A DNA stretch of 64,000 nt from Methyloversatilis discipulorum (GCF_000385375.1 NZ_ARVV01000001.1:1922001-1986000), one strand, 5' to 3'; shown: positions 41,893 through 52,121, counted from the stretch's first letter. Numbers and translations: made by a program. The notes: generated from the sequence alone by a model not told the origin.

Positions 41893-43281
41893 ATGACGTT
41901 TCAGCAATTCCTGCTCATTCTGCGTGCGCGCTGGCTGGTCGGCCTGGCCGTGCTTCTGGTCGTCGTCGCCACCACGGTGGTGGTCAGTCTGGTGCTGCCC
42001 AAGCAATACACCTCAGCCACCTCGGTGCTGATCGACGTGAAGTCGCCCGATCCCATCCTTGGCGTCACGCTGCCGGCGCTGGTGACGCCAGGCTACATGG
42101 CGACCCAGGTGGATATCGTCACCTCGGACCGCGTCGCCCAGCGCGTAGTGCGCATGCTGGGTTTCGAGAAGAGTGCGCAGGCGGTCGAACAGTGGCGCGA
42201 AGCGACCGACGGACAGGGCTCGATGGACGCCTACTTCGCCGATCTGTTGAAGAAGAAGCTCGACGTCAAGCCGTCGCGCGACTCGAATGTGCTGTCGATC
42301 GCATTCAGTGGCCAGGATCCGGCGTTTTCCGCGGCTGTCGCGAACGCCTTCGCACAGGCATACATCGACACCAACCTCGAACTGAAGATCGAACCGGCCA
42401 AGCAGTACGCGAACTGGTTCGCCGGCCAGTCCAAGGCGCTGCGCGAAAACCTCGAACAGGCACAGAGCAAGCTGTCGGCCTTCCAGCAGGAGACCGGTAT
42501 CGTCAACACCGACGAGCGTCTCGACATCGAGAGCGCGCGCCTGGCCGAGCTCTCCAGCCAGTACACCGCGATCCAGGCGCAGCGCAGCGACAGCTCGTCG
42601 CGCCAGGCGCAGGTCAGCCAGTCGCAGATCGAAACGCTGCCCGAAGTGCAGCAGAACTCGCTCATCATCGGTCTTAAGTCGGAACTGGCGCGCGGCGAGT
42701 CGAGGCTCAATGAAATGAGCCAGCGCTTCGGTCGCAACCACCCGGAGTACCAGCGCGCCCAGGGCGAAGTCGATACCCTGCGCAGCAAGCTCGACGCCGA
42801 AATGAAGAAGGTGGCCAGCACGCTCAGCACCAGCAACCGCGTGAACGTGCAGCGCGAGGCCGAAGTACGGGCAGCACTGGCGGCACAGAAGAATCGAGTG
42901 CTCGAACTGAAGAAGCAGCGTGACGACCTGGCCGTCCTGCAGCGCGAGGTCGAGAGCGCACAGCGTGCCTACGACGCCGTGGCCCAGCGTTTCACCCAGA
43001 CCAGCCTCGAAAGCCAGACCACGCAGACCAATATCGTCGTGCTGACGCCGGCGATCGCACCGGTCGAGCACTCCAGCCCCAACCTGCTGCTGAACACGCT
43101 GGTCGCCATCTTCCTCGGCGTGCTGCTGGCGGTCGGTACCGTATTGCTGCTCGAACTGCTGGATCAGCGCGTGCGCGGTGACGACGATCTGCAGCAACTG
43201 CTCGGTGTGCCGGTGCTCGGCCTGATCTCGACCGTCAAGTTCAACAAGGGCGCCAAACGCGCCCGTGCGGCCACCGCCTGA
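41893..43281 (+). CDS. epsF: EpsF chain-length determinant (Wzz-type co-polymerase)
   Basis: 462 aa. Two membrane helices (15-36 and about 405-428) bracket a long periplasmic coiled coil (ENLEQAQSKLSAFQQETGIV, RVLELKKQRDDLAVLQREVE). The Wzz domain lies at the N-terminus (QYTSATSVLIDVKSPDPI). It controls polymer length together with the kinase-like EpsG encoded 11 bases downstream. Confidence 0.92.
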   Translation: MTFQQFLLILRARWLVGLAVLLVVVATTVVVSLVLPKQYTSATSVLIDVKSPDPILGVTLPALVTPGYMATQVDIVTSDRVAQRVVRMLGFEKSAQAVEQWREATDGQGSMDAYFADLLKKKLDVKPSRDSNVLSIAFSGQDPAFSAAVANAFAQAYIDTNLELKIEPAKQYANWFAGQSKALRENLEQAQSKLSAFQQETGIVNTDERLDIESARLAELSSQYTAIQAQRSDSSSRQAQVSQSQIETLPEVQQNSLIIGLKSELARGESRLNEMSQRFGRNHPEYQRAQGEVDTLRSKLDAEMKKVASTLSTSNRVNVQREAEVRAALAAQKNRVLELKKQRDDLAVLQREVESAQRAYDAVAQRFTQTSLESQTTQTNIVVLTPAIAPVEHSSPNLLLNTLVAIFLGVLLAVGTVLLLELLDQRVRGDDDLQQLLGVPVLGLISTVKFNKGAKRARAATA

Positions 43282-43292
43282 AGGACATCACC

Positions 43293-44156
43293 ATGAACGC
43301 ACCCACTTCCATCGATACCGGGTCCGGGCGGGCCATCGGCGCCATCCTGATCGACGCTGGCCGCTTGAGCCCGGACGGCGCCGAACGCATCCTGCGTGCG
43401 CAGCGCGAGCGCGGCCTGCGCTTCGGCGACGCGGCGATCTCGCTCGGCCTGCTCAAGGAATCCGACATCCAGTTCGCGCTGTCGCGCCAGTTTGACTACC
43501 CCTTCCTGCAGGCCGGCGAAAGCGCGGTCAGCGACGAGGTGATTGCGGCCTATCGCCCCTTCACCCACCAGGTGGAAGAACTGCGCGCACTGCGCAGTCA
43601 GCTCATGCTGCGCTGGTTCGACGCCGAAGCCGAGCGCAAGACGCTGGCCATCGTCAGTCCGGAGCGGGGCGAGGGGCGCAGCTTCATCGCTGCCAATCTG
43701 GCCGTCGTGTTTTCGCAGTTGGGCGAGCGCACGCTGCTGATCGACGCCGACATGCGCAATCCGCGGCAGCACACGCTGTTCTCGGTCAGCAACCGGGTCG
43801 GTCTGTCGGAGACGCTGGCCGGGCGCGGTGGTCCTGACGCGGTGCAGCGCGTGCCGGCGCTGCTCGACCTGTGCGTGATGCCGGCCGGTGCAGTGCCGCC
43901 GAACCCGCAGGAACTGCTGTCGCGGCCCGTGTTCAGCCAGTTGCTGGGGCAGCTGTCGAAGGACTTCGACGTCATCCTGATCGACACGCCCGCCGGAGCC
44001 GAGTACGCCGACGCGCAGACCATCGCCGTACGTGCGAGCGGTGCGCTGATGGTGGCGCGCAAGAACGTGAGCCGCGCCTCGCGCCTGCGCCGCCTGGCCG
44101 ACGAACTGATCACCGCCAGCGCGACCGTCGTCGGCTCGGTGATGAACGAGCCCTGA
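43293..44156 (+). CDS. epsG: EpsG BY-kinase-like ATPase with altered Walker A
   Basis: 287 aa. Residues 15-75 resemble the N-domain of GspE/MshE ATPases ([11 protein letters not shown]...[12 protein letters not shown]). Residues 95-285 are a bacterial tyrosine-kinase-type P-loop domain: Walker [11 protein letters not shown] has Arg129 where most have Lys, Walker A' is [10 protein letters not shown] and Walker B is VILIDTP. A tyrosine cluster at the C-terminus is missing. The Arg is, as far as I recall, frequent in EpsG proteins of XrtB loci. It probably gates polymer length with EpsF. Confidence 0.88.
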   Translation: MNAPTSIDTGSGRAIGAILIDAGRLSPDGAERILRAQRERGLRFGDAAISLGLLKESDIQFALSRQFDYPFLQAGESAVSDEVIAAYRPFTHQVEELRALRSQLMLRWFDAEAERKTLAIVSPERGEGRSFIAANLAVVFSQLGERTLLIDADMRNPRQHTLFSVSNRVGLSETLAGRGGPDAVQRVPALLDLCVMPAGAVPPNPQELLSRPVFSQLLGQLSKDFDVILIDTPAGAEYADAQTIAVRASGALMVARKNVSRASRLRRLADELITASATVVGSVMNEP

Positions 44157-44187
44157 TCGGGCCGGTCAGAACGGAAACGATCATTCG

Positions 44188-45084
44188 GTGAGCGCCTCCA
44201 GCATGTCTTCTCCGCACTCCATGCGTCTCGGCGCCCACGCGCTGTCATTCGGCTGGGCGCCGTTCTGGATTGTGCTGGCCGGTATGGCCGCGATGTACGG
44301 CCCCAGCTTTCATGATCTGTTCAACGGCATCTGGAGCACCGACGAGAACGCGCACGGCCCCATCGTGCTCGCCGTTGCGTTGTGGCTGCTCTACACGAAG
44401 TGGAACGGCATAGCCGACGAAATCCAACCTGCGCCTGCGCCTGTGCTGGGCTGGCCGCTGGTGGTTGCATCGCTGCTGTTCTATATCCTTGGCCGCTCGC
44501 AAGACATCCTGATCTTCGAGATCGGTTCCCTGATCCCGATGATCGCCGGTCTGATACTGGTGTTCTTCGGGCGGGCGACCCTGCTGCGTCTGTGGTTCCC
44601 GCTGTTCTTCATGCTGTTCATGATTCCGCTGCCCGGCATCCTGGTCGACGCGGTGACGCAGCCGATGAAGATGGGGGTGTCGTGGGCAGCCGAGCATCTG
44701 CTGTACGCGCTGGGCTATCCGATCGCACGCACTGGCGTCATCCTGGTTATCGGCCAGTACCAGTTGCTGGTGGCAGATGCCTGCGCCGGCCTGCACTCGC
44801 TGTTCACGCTTGAGGCGCTGGGCCTGCTCTACCTGAATCTGGTCCGTCACGACTCGTTTGCACGCAATGTGACGCTGGCCATCCTGATCGTGCCGATTTC
44901 CTTCTGCGCCAACGTGATTCGCGTGATCGTACTGACGCTGATCACCTACCATTTCGGTGACGAGGCGGGGCAGGGCTTCCTGCATGGCTTCGCCGGCATG
45001 GTGCTGTTCATCAGTGCGCTCATCCTCATCATCGGTGTCGATTCGATGCTGCGCTTCGGCGTGCGCAAGGCCGATGCGGCCTGA
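44188..45084 (+). CDS. xrtB: Exosortase B
   Basis: 298 aa, about eight membrane helices. Exosortases process PEP-CTERM proteins at the inner membrane. All catalytic residues are seen: Cys199 (DACAGLHSL), Arg245 ([12 protein letters not shown]) and His266 (GFLHGFAGM). Start is a GTG at 44188; ATG 44203 and 44221 are alternatives, none with a good ribosome site. It closes the epsDEFG run. Its usual partner EpsI is not found next to it; tadA follows after 9 bases. Confidence 0.92.
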   Translation: MSASSMSSPHSMRLGAHALSFGWAPFWIVLAGMAAMYGPSFHDLFNGIWSTDENAHGPIVLAVALWLLYTKWNGIADEIQPAPAPVLGWPLVVASLLFYILGRSQDILIFEIGSLIPMIAGLILVFFGRATLLRLWFPLFFMLFMIPLPGILVDAVTQPMKMGVSWAAEHLLYALGYPIARTGVILVIGQYQLLVADACAGLHSLFTLEALGLLYLNLVRHDSFARNVTLAILIVPISFCANVIRVIVLTLITYHFGDEAGQGFLHGFAGMVLFISALILIIGVDSMLRFGVRKADAA

Positions 45085-45566
<482 letters not shown>

Positions 45567-45567
<1 letters not shown>

Positions 45568-46046
45568 TGCATATCGACATCGACATCCGCTCGCAGTGGC
45601 TGCGCCTGTACGACGATGCCGGCGTGCTGATCCGTCGCTATCGGGTGTCGACCGCCAAGAACGGAGCCGGCGAGCAGCGCGGCAGCTTCCGCACGCCGCG
45701 CGGGCGGCACGTTATCCGCGCCCGCATCGGCGCCGGCGCGCCAGCGAACACGGTGTTCGTGCGCCGGCGTCCGACCGGCGAACTGTGGTCGCCGGAACTG
45801 GCGGCCGCACATCCCGGCCGCGACTGGATACTGACGCGCATACTGTGGCTGTCTGGCTGCGAGCGGGGCCTGAACCGGCTGGGTGAGGTCGATACGATGC
45901 GTCGCTACATCTATCTGCATGGCAGCCCGGATACGGCGGAGATGGGCGTACCCGGCTCGATCGGCTGCGTGCGCATGCGCAATCGCGACATCATCGAACT
46001 GTTCGACCTGGTGCCGGCGGGCACCCCGGTCCACATCACGGATTGA
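45567..46046 (+). CDS. L,D-transpeptidase (YkuD) without signal peptide
   Basis: 159 aa. YkuD enzymes make 3-3 cross-links or attach lipoproteins to peptidoglycan. Seen: HGSPDTAEMGVPGSIGCVRM with His118 and catalytic Cys134. The protein begins directly with the catalytic fold (MHIDIDIRSQWLRLYDDAG) and has no signal peptide or membrane helix, so export is unclear. The ATG overlaps tadA by one base (TGATG), which fixes this start. Confidence 0.87.
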
Positions 46047-46048
46047 GC

Positions 46049-46471
46049 GTGCTGAACGTCGAACTGGGTGACTGGGCGTCGATGGCGCCGGCACTCGAGG
46101 CGATACGGCGCGAAGTGTTCATCGTCGAACAGCAGGTTCCGGAAGAGATGGAGTGGGACGCCGAAGACGCCACCAGCGTGCATGCGCTGGCGCTGCTCGA
46201 CGGCCACCCGGTCGGTTGTGGGCGCCTGTTGCCGGACGGCCACATCGGCCGCATGGCCGTGCGCGCGCCGCACCGCTCAAGAGGGATCGGCCGGGCGCTG
46301 CTGCAGGCTTTGCTCGCTGAGGCGCAGCGGCGCGGCGTGCGCGAGGTGGTGCTGCACGCGCAGACGCACGCGCTGCGCTTCTACGAGGGGCAGGGTTTCG
46401 TTGCCGACGGGCCGGTATTCGACGAGGCCGGTATCGCTCACCGCCGGATGTCGAGGGCCCTGGTCAGCTGA
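46049..46471 (+). CDS. GNAT-family N-acetyltransferase (ElaA-like)
   Basis: 140 aa. Acetyl-CoA-dependent acyltransferase; substrate unknown. Seen: RREVFIVEQQVPEEMEWD at the N-terminus, and the acetyl-CoA loop VRAPHRSRGIGRALLQALL. GTG 46049 is taken as the start; a TTG at 46043 overlapping the previous stop is also possible. Its last 34 bases overlap the convergent response-regulator gene. Confidence 0.87.
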   Translation: MLNVELGDWASMAPALEAIRREVFIVEQQVPEEMEWDAEDATSVHALALLDGHPVGCGRLLPDGHIGRMAVRAPHRSRGIGRALLQALLAEAQRRGVREVVLHAQTHALRFYEGQGFVADGPVFDEAGIAHRRMSRALVS

Positions 46472-46845
46472 GACAGGAAGTCGTCCCCCAGCGGCTTGAC
46501 GATGAAGTCGGTCACGCGCGGGAAGGTGAAGGCGCGGTCGCGGTCGGCTTCCAGCGGTGACGAACTGAGCATGCAGACGCGGGCATCCGCCTGTTGCGCC
46601 GTGGGCAGCCGGTGGAACTGTTCGAGAAACTCGAAGCCGTTCATGCGCGGCATGTTGATGTCGAGCAGGATGAGGTCGACCGCGTGTCCCGGGTGCGCCT
46701 GAAACCACTCCAATGCCTTTTCCGCCCACTCGAACACCAGCAGCTCAGTCGCCAGACCGGAGCGCTCGATCATCATGCCGTGAAAGAAATTGTCGGCGTC
46801 GTTGTCGTCGATCAGCATCACGGTGCGCAGCGCTGCAGTCGTCAT
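46438..46845 (-). CDS. CheY-like response regulator
   Basis: 135 aa, a receiver domain alone with no output domain. Seen: acidic pair DDND (13-16), phosphorylation site Asp62 (LLDINMPRMNG), the Ser/Thr switch (MLSSSP) and Lys near 118 (FIVKPLG). Of the Rcp1 type that pairs with phytochrome-like kinases. It lies 141 bases downstream of the histidine kinase on the same strand, probably its partner. Confidence 0.9.
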   Translation of the reverse strand: MTTAALRTVMLIDDNDADNFFHGMMIERSGLATELLVFEWAEKALEWFQAHPGHAVDLILLDINMPRMNGFEFLEQFHRLPTAQQADARVCMLSSSPLEADRDRAFTFPRVTDFIVKPLGDDFLSQLTRALDIRR

Positions 46846-46986
46846 CGTGCAAACCCCGGTTGATCGGCGCCGCGCATACAGTGTCGAGGCGCGCGCGCAG
46901 ATGCGGCGACGGGCCGCGGGGTGGCGTCAGTTTCGATGGAAGGGGCTGTCATCGGCATGGCGAGCGTCCGATCAGGCATATGTGCA

Positions 46987-48729
46987 TCACGCTATCTCCG
47001 TCCGCTGCATCGCGTGCGAGGTGATACCGATGCGGCAGCTCGCGGGCAATGCCAGCACGAAGCGGCTGCCAGCGCCGGGCTGCGACTCGACGAAGATGCG
47101 GCCGTGGTGCATGTCGGCGATGCGTCGGCTCAGCGCAAGTCCGAGGCCGGTGCCCTCGTACTCCGCCTGCGCGTGCAGCCGCTGGAAGGCCTCGAAGATG
47201 CGTTCCTGGAACTCCGGCGCGATGCCTATGCCCTTGTCGCGCACCGACACATGCAGTTCGTCGTCGACCACGGCGTAAGCGATATCGACTTCCGGCGGCT
47301 CGCCGGGTGCGTGAAACTTCAGCGCGTTGTCGATCACGTTCTGCAGCAGCAGGCCCAGCAGGCTGCGGTCGCCGCGAATGACCGGCAGCGGTGTGACGCG
47401 TATCGTCGCGCCGCTGCGAGCGATCGCGGCGGCCAGCGACTGGCGCGTGTCCTCGACCAGTTCGGCCAGATTGACCGCGTCCATCCGCGCCTCGGTCGCA
47501 TCGAGCCGGACGAAGGCGAGCAGGTCGTCCACCAGCGCCCGCAGCCGTTCGCCGCCGCGCACGATGAAGTCCACGTAGCGCTCGCGTCGCGTGGCATCTG
47601 CCTCGTTGGCGTCACGCCGGAGCAGCTTGGCGAAGTTCAGGATGGAGTTGATCGGTTCGCGCAGATCGTGCGAAGCGACATGCACGAACTGCTGCAGCGC
47701 GATATTGCTGCGTTCGAGTTCGGCGAGCGTGCGCTGCAGATGTTCCTCCGCCTGCAGCCGCGCCGTGATGTCCTCACCAACGCCGAGCAGGCCGGTGGTC
47801 ACGCCCTGTTCGTCGTGCAGCCGCGTGGTGTGCCAGGACACGACGCGCAACTGACCGTCGGCCGTCAGCACGTGGCCGCGGAAGCGGCGCGCCGCGTCGC
47901 GTTCGCCACTGACCAGCTGAGCGAAGAAGGCGCGCGCATCGGCACGCTCGTTTTCCGGGAAGCACAGCTCGAACCAGTCGCGTCCGGGCAGGCTGCTGCC
48001 GGGGCGGCCAAGTACCTCGGCCGCCATCCGGTTGGCGCGCACGATGCGGCCGTCGTTGTCCGCAACCACCATCATGTTGCCGGCGATGTCGAAGTACAGC
48101 TCGGCGCGGTCTCGCTCCGCCTTCAGTTCGACGGTGCGATGGTCGACCAGCGCCTTCATTTCAGCGTTGAAACGCTGCAACTGCCGTTCGAACAGGTTCT
48201 GCCGCTCGTGTGCAGCCTGCAGTTCGCTCACGTGCAGGCGCAGTTCGATCTGCGCGACCACCTGCCGTGCCAGCGCGGCCAGCGCTTCGCGCTGCGCGGC
48301 GCCGAGCTCGTGTGCCACGGTGTCGATGACGCACAGCGTGCCGATGCGCCGGCCATCGGCGACTTCGAGCGGCGCGCCGGCGTAGAAGCGGATGCCCGGC
48401 CCGCCAGTGACCAGCGGGTTGTCGCGAAAACGCGCGTCCATCGTCGCGTCCGGCACCACCAGCACCTCGTGCTGCAGGATGGCGTGTGCGCAGAAGGCCT
48501 GTTCACGCGGTGTTTCGGTGGCGTCGAGGCCGATGCGCGACTTGAACCATTGGCGGTCCTGGTCGACCAGGCTGACCAGCGCGATCGGGGTGCCGCAGAG
48601 CTGCGAGGCGATGCGCGCGAGATCGTCGAACGCCGGTTCGGGCGGCGTGTCGAGCAGCCGGCAGGCCTGCAGCGCCTGCAGGCGTTCGTGTTCGTCGGGC
48701 GGTAGTGGGGCTGCGATCGTGGAAGTCAT
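46987..48729 (-). CDS. GAF-PAS sensor histidine kinase
   Basis: 580 aa, soluble. Residues 15-165 are a GAF domain (TPIALVSLVDQDRQWFKSRIG), about 165-210 a coiled coil, 208-325 a PAS domain (DIAGNMMVVADNDGRIVRAN), 340-400 the phospho-acceptor region with His354 in VASHDLREPI, and 440-575 the ATPase domain (NVIDNALKFH, GIGIAPEFQERIFEAFQRL, EGTGLGLALSRRIADMHHG). No chromophore Cys is evident in the GAF domain. Signal unknown. Expected to phosphorylate the receiver encoded downstream. Confidence 0.92.
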   Translation of the reverse strand: MTSTIAAPLPPDEHERLQALQACRLLDTPPEPAFDDLARIASQLCGTPIALVSLVDQDRQWFKSRIGLDATETPREQAFCAHAILQHEVLVVPDATMDARFRDNPLVTGGPGIRFYAGAPLEVADGRRIGTLCVIDTVAHELGAAQREALAALARQVVAQIELRLHVSELQAAHERQNLFERQLQRFNAEMKALVDHRTVELKAERDRAELYFDIAGNMMVVADNDGRIVRANRMAAEVLGRPGSSLPGRDWFELCFPENERADARAFFAQLVSGERDAARRFRGHVLTADGQLRVVSWHTTRLHDEQGVTTGLLGVGEDITARLQAEEHLQRTLAELERSNIALQQFVHVASHDLREPINSILNFAKLLRRDANEADATRRERYVDFIVRGGERLRALVDDLLAFVRLDATEARMDAVNLAELVEDTRQSLAAAIARSGATIRVTPLPVIRGDRSLLGLLLQNVIDNALKFHAPGEPPEVDIAYAVVDDELHVSVRDKGIGIAPEFQERIFEAFQRLHAQAEYEGTGLGLALSRRIADMHHGRIFVESQPGAGSRFVLALPASCRIGITSHAMQRTEIA

Positions 48730-48879
48730 GCTGCACGTGTCCGTAGCGGAGTGCTGCCAATCATCATTTCACCCGCCGCTGCTGCAGGGTTGGAGGGGGT
48801 GGAGGCGACGGCGGGCAGTGTCGGCCTGTTGTCGGCATTCTGCCTTCAAACTTGACTGACCGCCGGTGTCCGCGAGCGT

Positions 48880-49653
48880 TCAGCGATCGATGGCGATGCG
48901 GCGTCTGTCGTCCGCGCGTCCGCCCGGGCCGTAGCAGCGCTCCTCGACGTCGATACGGCTGCGGCACATTGTCAGCACGGTGCTCGACCGGGTGCCGTAG
49001 TCCTCGCCGGCAATGAAGACCGGTGACAGGCGGCGCTCCCATTCAAGACCGACACCGGTGTCCGGCAGGTCGGCGTCAGGGGCCGGCGTGTCGTCACGCA
49101 GCGTGTCGAAAAGTGCCTCCTGACGCGCTTCGGCGTCCTCCTGCGCAAGTGCCCGCGCAAAGCCGTCGCGGGCGCGCAGCAGCTTGGGCCAGGGCGTGCC
49201 CGGAAGGTGGTTGGACAGCGCATGGATGCCGTCGTCGAGCACGCGCCACTGCGCTTCGTCACCGTGGCGGTGGCCGACCCACACCAGCGTGTCGCCGTCG
49301 CACAGCAGCAGATTGAAGCCGTTGTAGGCGCCTGCTTCGCTGCAGGTCTGGCGGGCGTAGTCGTTGGCGGTCTGCCGGCCAGTCAGGAACCTGGCAACCA
49401 GTTCGCCGCGCGAGCGGGTATCTGCGCGCTGCGTCGACGGATCGCGGTAGTTGGTCAGGGCAGCGAAGCGGCCAGAGCGGCTCACGCCCATCCAGCTGCC
49501 GCCCGACTGCAGGTCGCGCCCGGCCAGCACCTGTGGCGCATCCGGCCAGAAGTCGAGCGCGGCCGTCGGACGACGGTGGAACTCGTCGCGATTGGCGGCC
49601 ACGATCAGAGGGCAGTCCGGCTGCTGCTTCCAGCCGAGCACGATGAGACACAT
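48880..49653 (-). CDS. NRDE-family (TANGO2-like) protein
   Basis: 257 aa. The name comes from the N-terminal motif ANRDEFHRRPT, seen at residues 19-29 after MCLIVLGW. Cys2 could be an N-terminal nucleophile as in related Ntn-type folds. Animal TANGO2 has been linked to haem trafficking and lipid metabolism; the bacterial role is unknown. It lies 15 bases after the DUF4936 gene. I see only weak structure in the 150 bases between it and the kinase gene. Confidence 0.87.
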   Translation of the reverse strand: MCLIVLGWKQQPDCPLIVAANRDEFHRRPTAALDFWPDAPQVLAGRDLQSGGSWMGVSRSGRFAALTNYRDPSTQRADTRSRGELVARFLTGRQTANDYARQTCSEAGAYNGFNLLLCDGDTLVWVGHRHGDEAQWRVLDDGIHALSNHLPGTPWPKLLRARDGFARALAQEDAEARQEALFDTLRDDTPAPDADLPDTGVGLEWERRLSPVFIAGEDYGTRSSTVLTMCRSRIDVEERCYGPGGRADDRRRIAIDR

Positions 49654-49668
49654 GGGCTGCGGCGTCCG

Positions 49669-49959
49669 TCAGGCGGCGCGGAAGCGTTCGAGATGACGCA
49701 CGCTGTCCGGCGCCAGGAAGTCGTGCAGGCCGTGGCTCTGCACGTGGCAGCCCAGTTCCAGCTCGAACAGCCTTTGATTGTTCACGCCTTCATACACTTC
49801 CATCCAGGTCTGCGCATCGTCCAGCCGGCGGCGCACGCGGCCGGCGATGCCGGTGGCCGCCTGCAGCGAGGTCTGCATGGCGCTCAATGCGGCCAGCAGG
49901 GCCGCCTCCCGGGTGGTGTCGATGCGGTAGTAGATGTAGTAGTCGATGCGCACCGTCAT
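49669..49959 (-). CDS. DUF4936-family protein
   Basis: 96 aa. Seen: an N-terminal tyrosine-rich strand (IDYYIYYRID), then LDDAQTWMEVYEGV and the C-terminal HLERFRAA. The fold looks like a small ferredoxin-like/dimeric alpha-beta barrel. The family is common next to ygfZ in betaproteobacteria, but function is unknown. The ATG overlaps the ygfZ stop (ATGA). Confidence 0.8.
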   Translation of the reverse strand: MTVRIDYYIYYRIDTTREAALLAALSAMQTSLQAATGIAGRVRRRLDDAQTWMEVYEGVNNQRLFELELGCHVQSHGLHDFLAPDSVRHLERFRAA

Positions 49960-50978
49960 TCGCCGAGCGCGTAGGGCAGGGCGGTGAAGCGCAGCACCGG
50001 CCCGTCCAGACCGCCGATGCGCACCTCGCCGGCCTCTGTGCTCGACATCTGGACCACGGCGAGCAGATCGCAGCCGCCGTCCGGCAGCGCGACCGCATCG
50101 ACCACCACGCCGCAAGCCTGTCCGTTCGTGTCCACGCCGTGTACCGGCGTGCCGGCTGCCGGTGGCGGACAGTCGGCGCTCGCGCGGTACATGCGGCGCT
50201 TCAGCTTGCCGAGGTATTGCGTGCGGGCGACGATCTCCTGCCCGGGGTAGCAGCCTTTCTTGAAACTGACGCCGCCGGTCAGTTCGAAATTGACCATCTG
50301 CGGCACGAATTCTTCCTGCGTACCCGGCCATACGCTGACCAGACCGTCGCGGATGTCGAACCAGCGCCAGGTCGGTGTGCCGGCAGGTGTGGCGCGGCTG
50401 GACAGCACACTCCAGACCGCGTCGAGGCGGTCGGCCGGCAGCACGATCTCGAAGCGGTCGTTTGCCAGGCGCAGCACCCGCACGCCATCGGCCGCCGCCT
50501 GTGTCATCGGTGCCGCCGGAACCGGCAGGCCGGCCGCCTGCAGTGCGGCTTCGGCGTCGCAGCCGGCCAGTCCGAGCGCGGGCGTCGCCCCGGTTGCGTC
50601 GGTCAGCGTGGCCTTGGAGCGCAGGATGTACATCGACAGCTTCTTGCGCATCGCCTCTGCCAACGCACGCGGCAACTGCAGCACCGTCGCGTCGCCGTCG
50701 CGCCACATCGTGAAGGTGGCGAGCAGACGCCCCTTGGCGGTGCAGAAACCGGCGCTGCGCACGCCGTCGACCGGCAGGCCCTTGACGTCGTTGGTCATCA
50801 GGTTGTGCAGGAAGGTGGCGGCGTCCTCGCCGTCGGCGCGCAGCCGGGCGAGATGGGTCAGCGGCACCAGCACCGTGCCCTGCTGCGCGGCGCGCATTTC
50901 GGCGGCGGCGTCCTGCATGGCGGGGAACTGGCCGTCGTCGGCTGCAGTGCCGGAGGGGATGAGGTCGTCAAGCATCAT
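49956..50978 (-). CDS. ygfZ: Folate-dependent Fe-S cluster assembly protein YgfZ
   Basis: 340 aa. YgfZ binds tetrahydrofolate and supports maturation or repair of certain iron-sulfur enzymes. Seen: HLARLRADGEDAATFLHNLM, and the strict motif KGCYPGQEIVAR near residue 250 with the key Cys, plus the GCVT-like C-domain. Two adjacent ATGs (50978 and 50975) are possible starts; a much longer open frame upstream is antisense to mltG. Divergent from mltG across 90 bases. Confidence 0.92.
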   Translation of the reverse strand: MMLDDLIPSGTAADDGQFPAMQDAAAEMRAAQQGTVLVPLTHLARLRADGEDAATFLHNLMTNDVKGLPVDGVRSAGFCTAKGRLLATFTMWRDGDATVLQLPRALAEAMRKKLSMYILRSKATLTDATGATPALGLAGCDAEAALQAAGLPVPAAPMTQAAADGVRVLRLANDRFEIVLPADRLDAVWSVLSSRATPAGTPTWRWFDIRDGLVSVWPGTQEEFVPQMVNFELTGGVSFKKGCYPGQEIVARTQYLGKLKRRMYRASADCPPPAAGTPVHGVDTNGQACGVVVDAVALPDGGCDLLAVVQMSSTEAGEVRIGGLDGPVLRFTALPYALGE

Positions 50979-51068
50979 GATGTTGCGAAATCCGTAGGCA
51001 GGAGAGATTGCCGAAAAGGTTAACATACGGGGCCGCGCGTGCTGCCTGCGCGTTCCCCCCTCTTTCGC

Positions 51069-52082
51069 ATGACCCGTCTGCTTGTCCGTCTGTTCCTTCT
51101 TCTGGCTGTAGTCGCCGCGTTGATCGGTGCCGCACTGGTCTGGTACGCGCAGCGCCCGCTGCACTGGAGCGGCGATGCCGTCGAATACACGCTGCGCCCG
51201 GGTACCGCGCTGCGCCAGGCGGCGCGCCAGATCGAGGCGGCGGGCGTTCCGGTCGATGGCCGCCTGCTCGGCCTGATCGGCCGCGTCGCGGTCGATGGCA
51301 CCCGGCTGCAGGCCGGCAGCTATGCCTTCAACAGCGGCGTCACGCCGCTCGAACTGTTGGGCATGATGACGCGCGGCGATGTGAGCATGCGCGAGGTACG
51401 CTTCATCGAGGGCTGGACCCTGAAGCAGATCCGCACTGCGCTGGCCGCCAGTCCCGACCTGAAGCAGGACGTCGCCGCGCTGTCCGACGCCGAACTGCTG
51501 GCCCAGCTCGGCAGCGACGCCACTTTCGTCGAGGGCTGGTTCTTTCCGGACACCTATCTGTTTGCCGCCGGCGACAGTGACCTGTCGATACTGAAGCGCG
51601 CCCATCATGCGATGCGCGCGCAACTGGAACAGGCCTGGGCAGCGCGCGCGCCCGATCTGCCCTACGCCTCGCTGCAGGACGCGCTGATCATGGCGTCCAT
51701 CGTCGAGAAGGAAACCGGCGCCGCGGCCGATCGCGACAAGGTGGCGTCGGTATTCGTGAACCGGCTGCGTGCCGGCATGCCGCTGCAGACCGACCCCACC
51801 GTGATCTACGGGCTGGGCGAGCGCTTCGACGGCAATCTGACGCGCGCGCACTTGCAGACCGACGGCCCCTACAACACCTATCTGCGGCGCGGCCTGCCGC
51901 CGACGCCGATTGCCGCGCCCGGGCGCGCATCGATCGAAGCGGCGTTGAATCCGGCGCCCACCCGTTACTATTACTTCGTCGCGCGCGGCGACGGCAGCAG
52001 CGTGTTCTCGAAGACGCTGGCCGAGCACAACAGCGCGGTCGATCGCTACCAGCGGCGGCCGGCGCGCGCTGCACGCAACTGA
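51069..52082 (+). CDS. mltG: Endolytic murein transglycosylase MltG
   Basis: Cuts nascent peptidoglycan strands and so sets glycan length. Seen in 337 aa: one N-terminal membrane helix (8-27), a LysM-like region (TLRPGTALRQAARQIEAAG), and the YceG catalytic domain with Glu213 in IVEKETGAAADR, PLQTDPTVIYGLG and YNTYLRRGLPPTPIAAPG. ATG 51069 directly precedes the helix. First gene of the mltG-tmk-holB-pilZ-tatD run. Confidence 0.94.
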   Translation: MTRLLVRLFLLLAVVAALIGAALVWYAQRPLHWSGDAVEYTLRPGTALRQAARQIEAAGVPVDGRLLGLIGRVAVDGTRLQAGSYAFNSGVTPLELLGMMTRGDVSMREVRFIEGWTLKQIRTALAASPDLKQDVAALSDAELLAQLGSDATFVEGWFFPDTYLFAAGDSDLSILKRAHHAMRAQLEQAWAARAPDLPYASLQDALIMASIVEKETGAAADRDKVASVFVNRLRAGMPLQTDPTVIYGLGERFDGNLTRAHLQTDGPYNTYLRRGLPPTPIAAPGRASIEAALNPAPTRYYYFVARGDGSSVFSKTLAEHNSAVDRYQRRPARAARN

Positions 52083-52121
52083 AGCCGGCTGTCACCCATC
52101 ATTCCCATTCATCCGAACCCG

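Noticed and set aside
49956-52028. ygfZ read as a 690-codon protein
   Set aside because: Residues before the MMLDDLIPS start are antisense to mltG and non-homologous; ygfZ alone has normal length.
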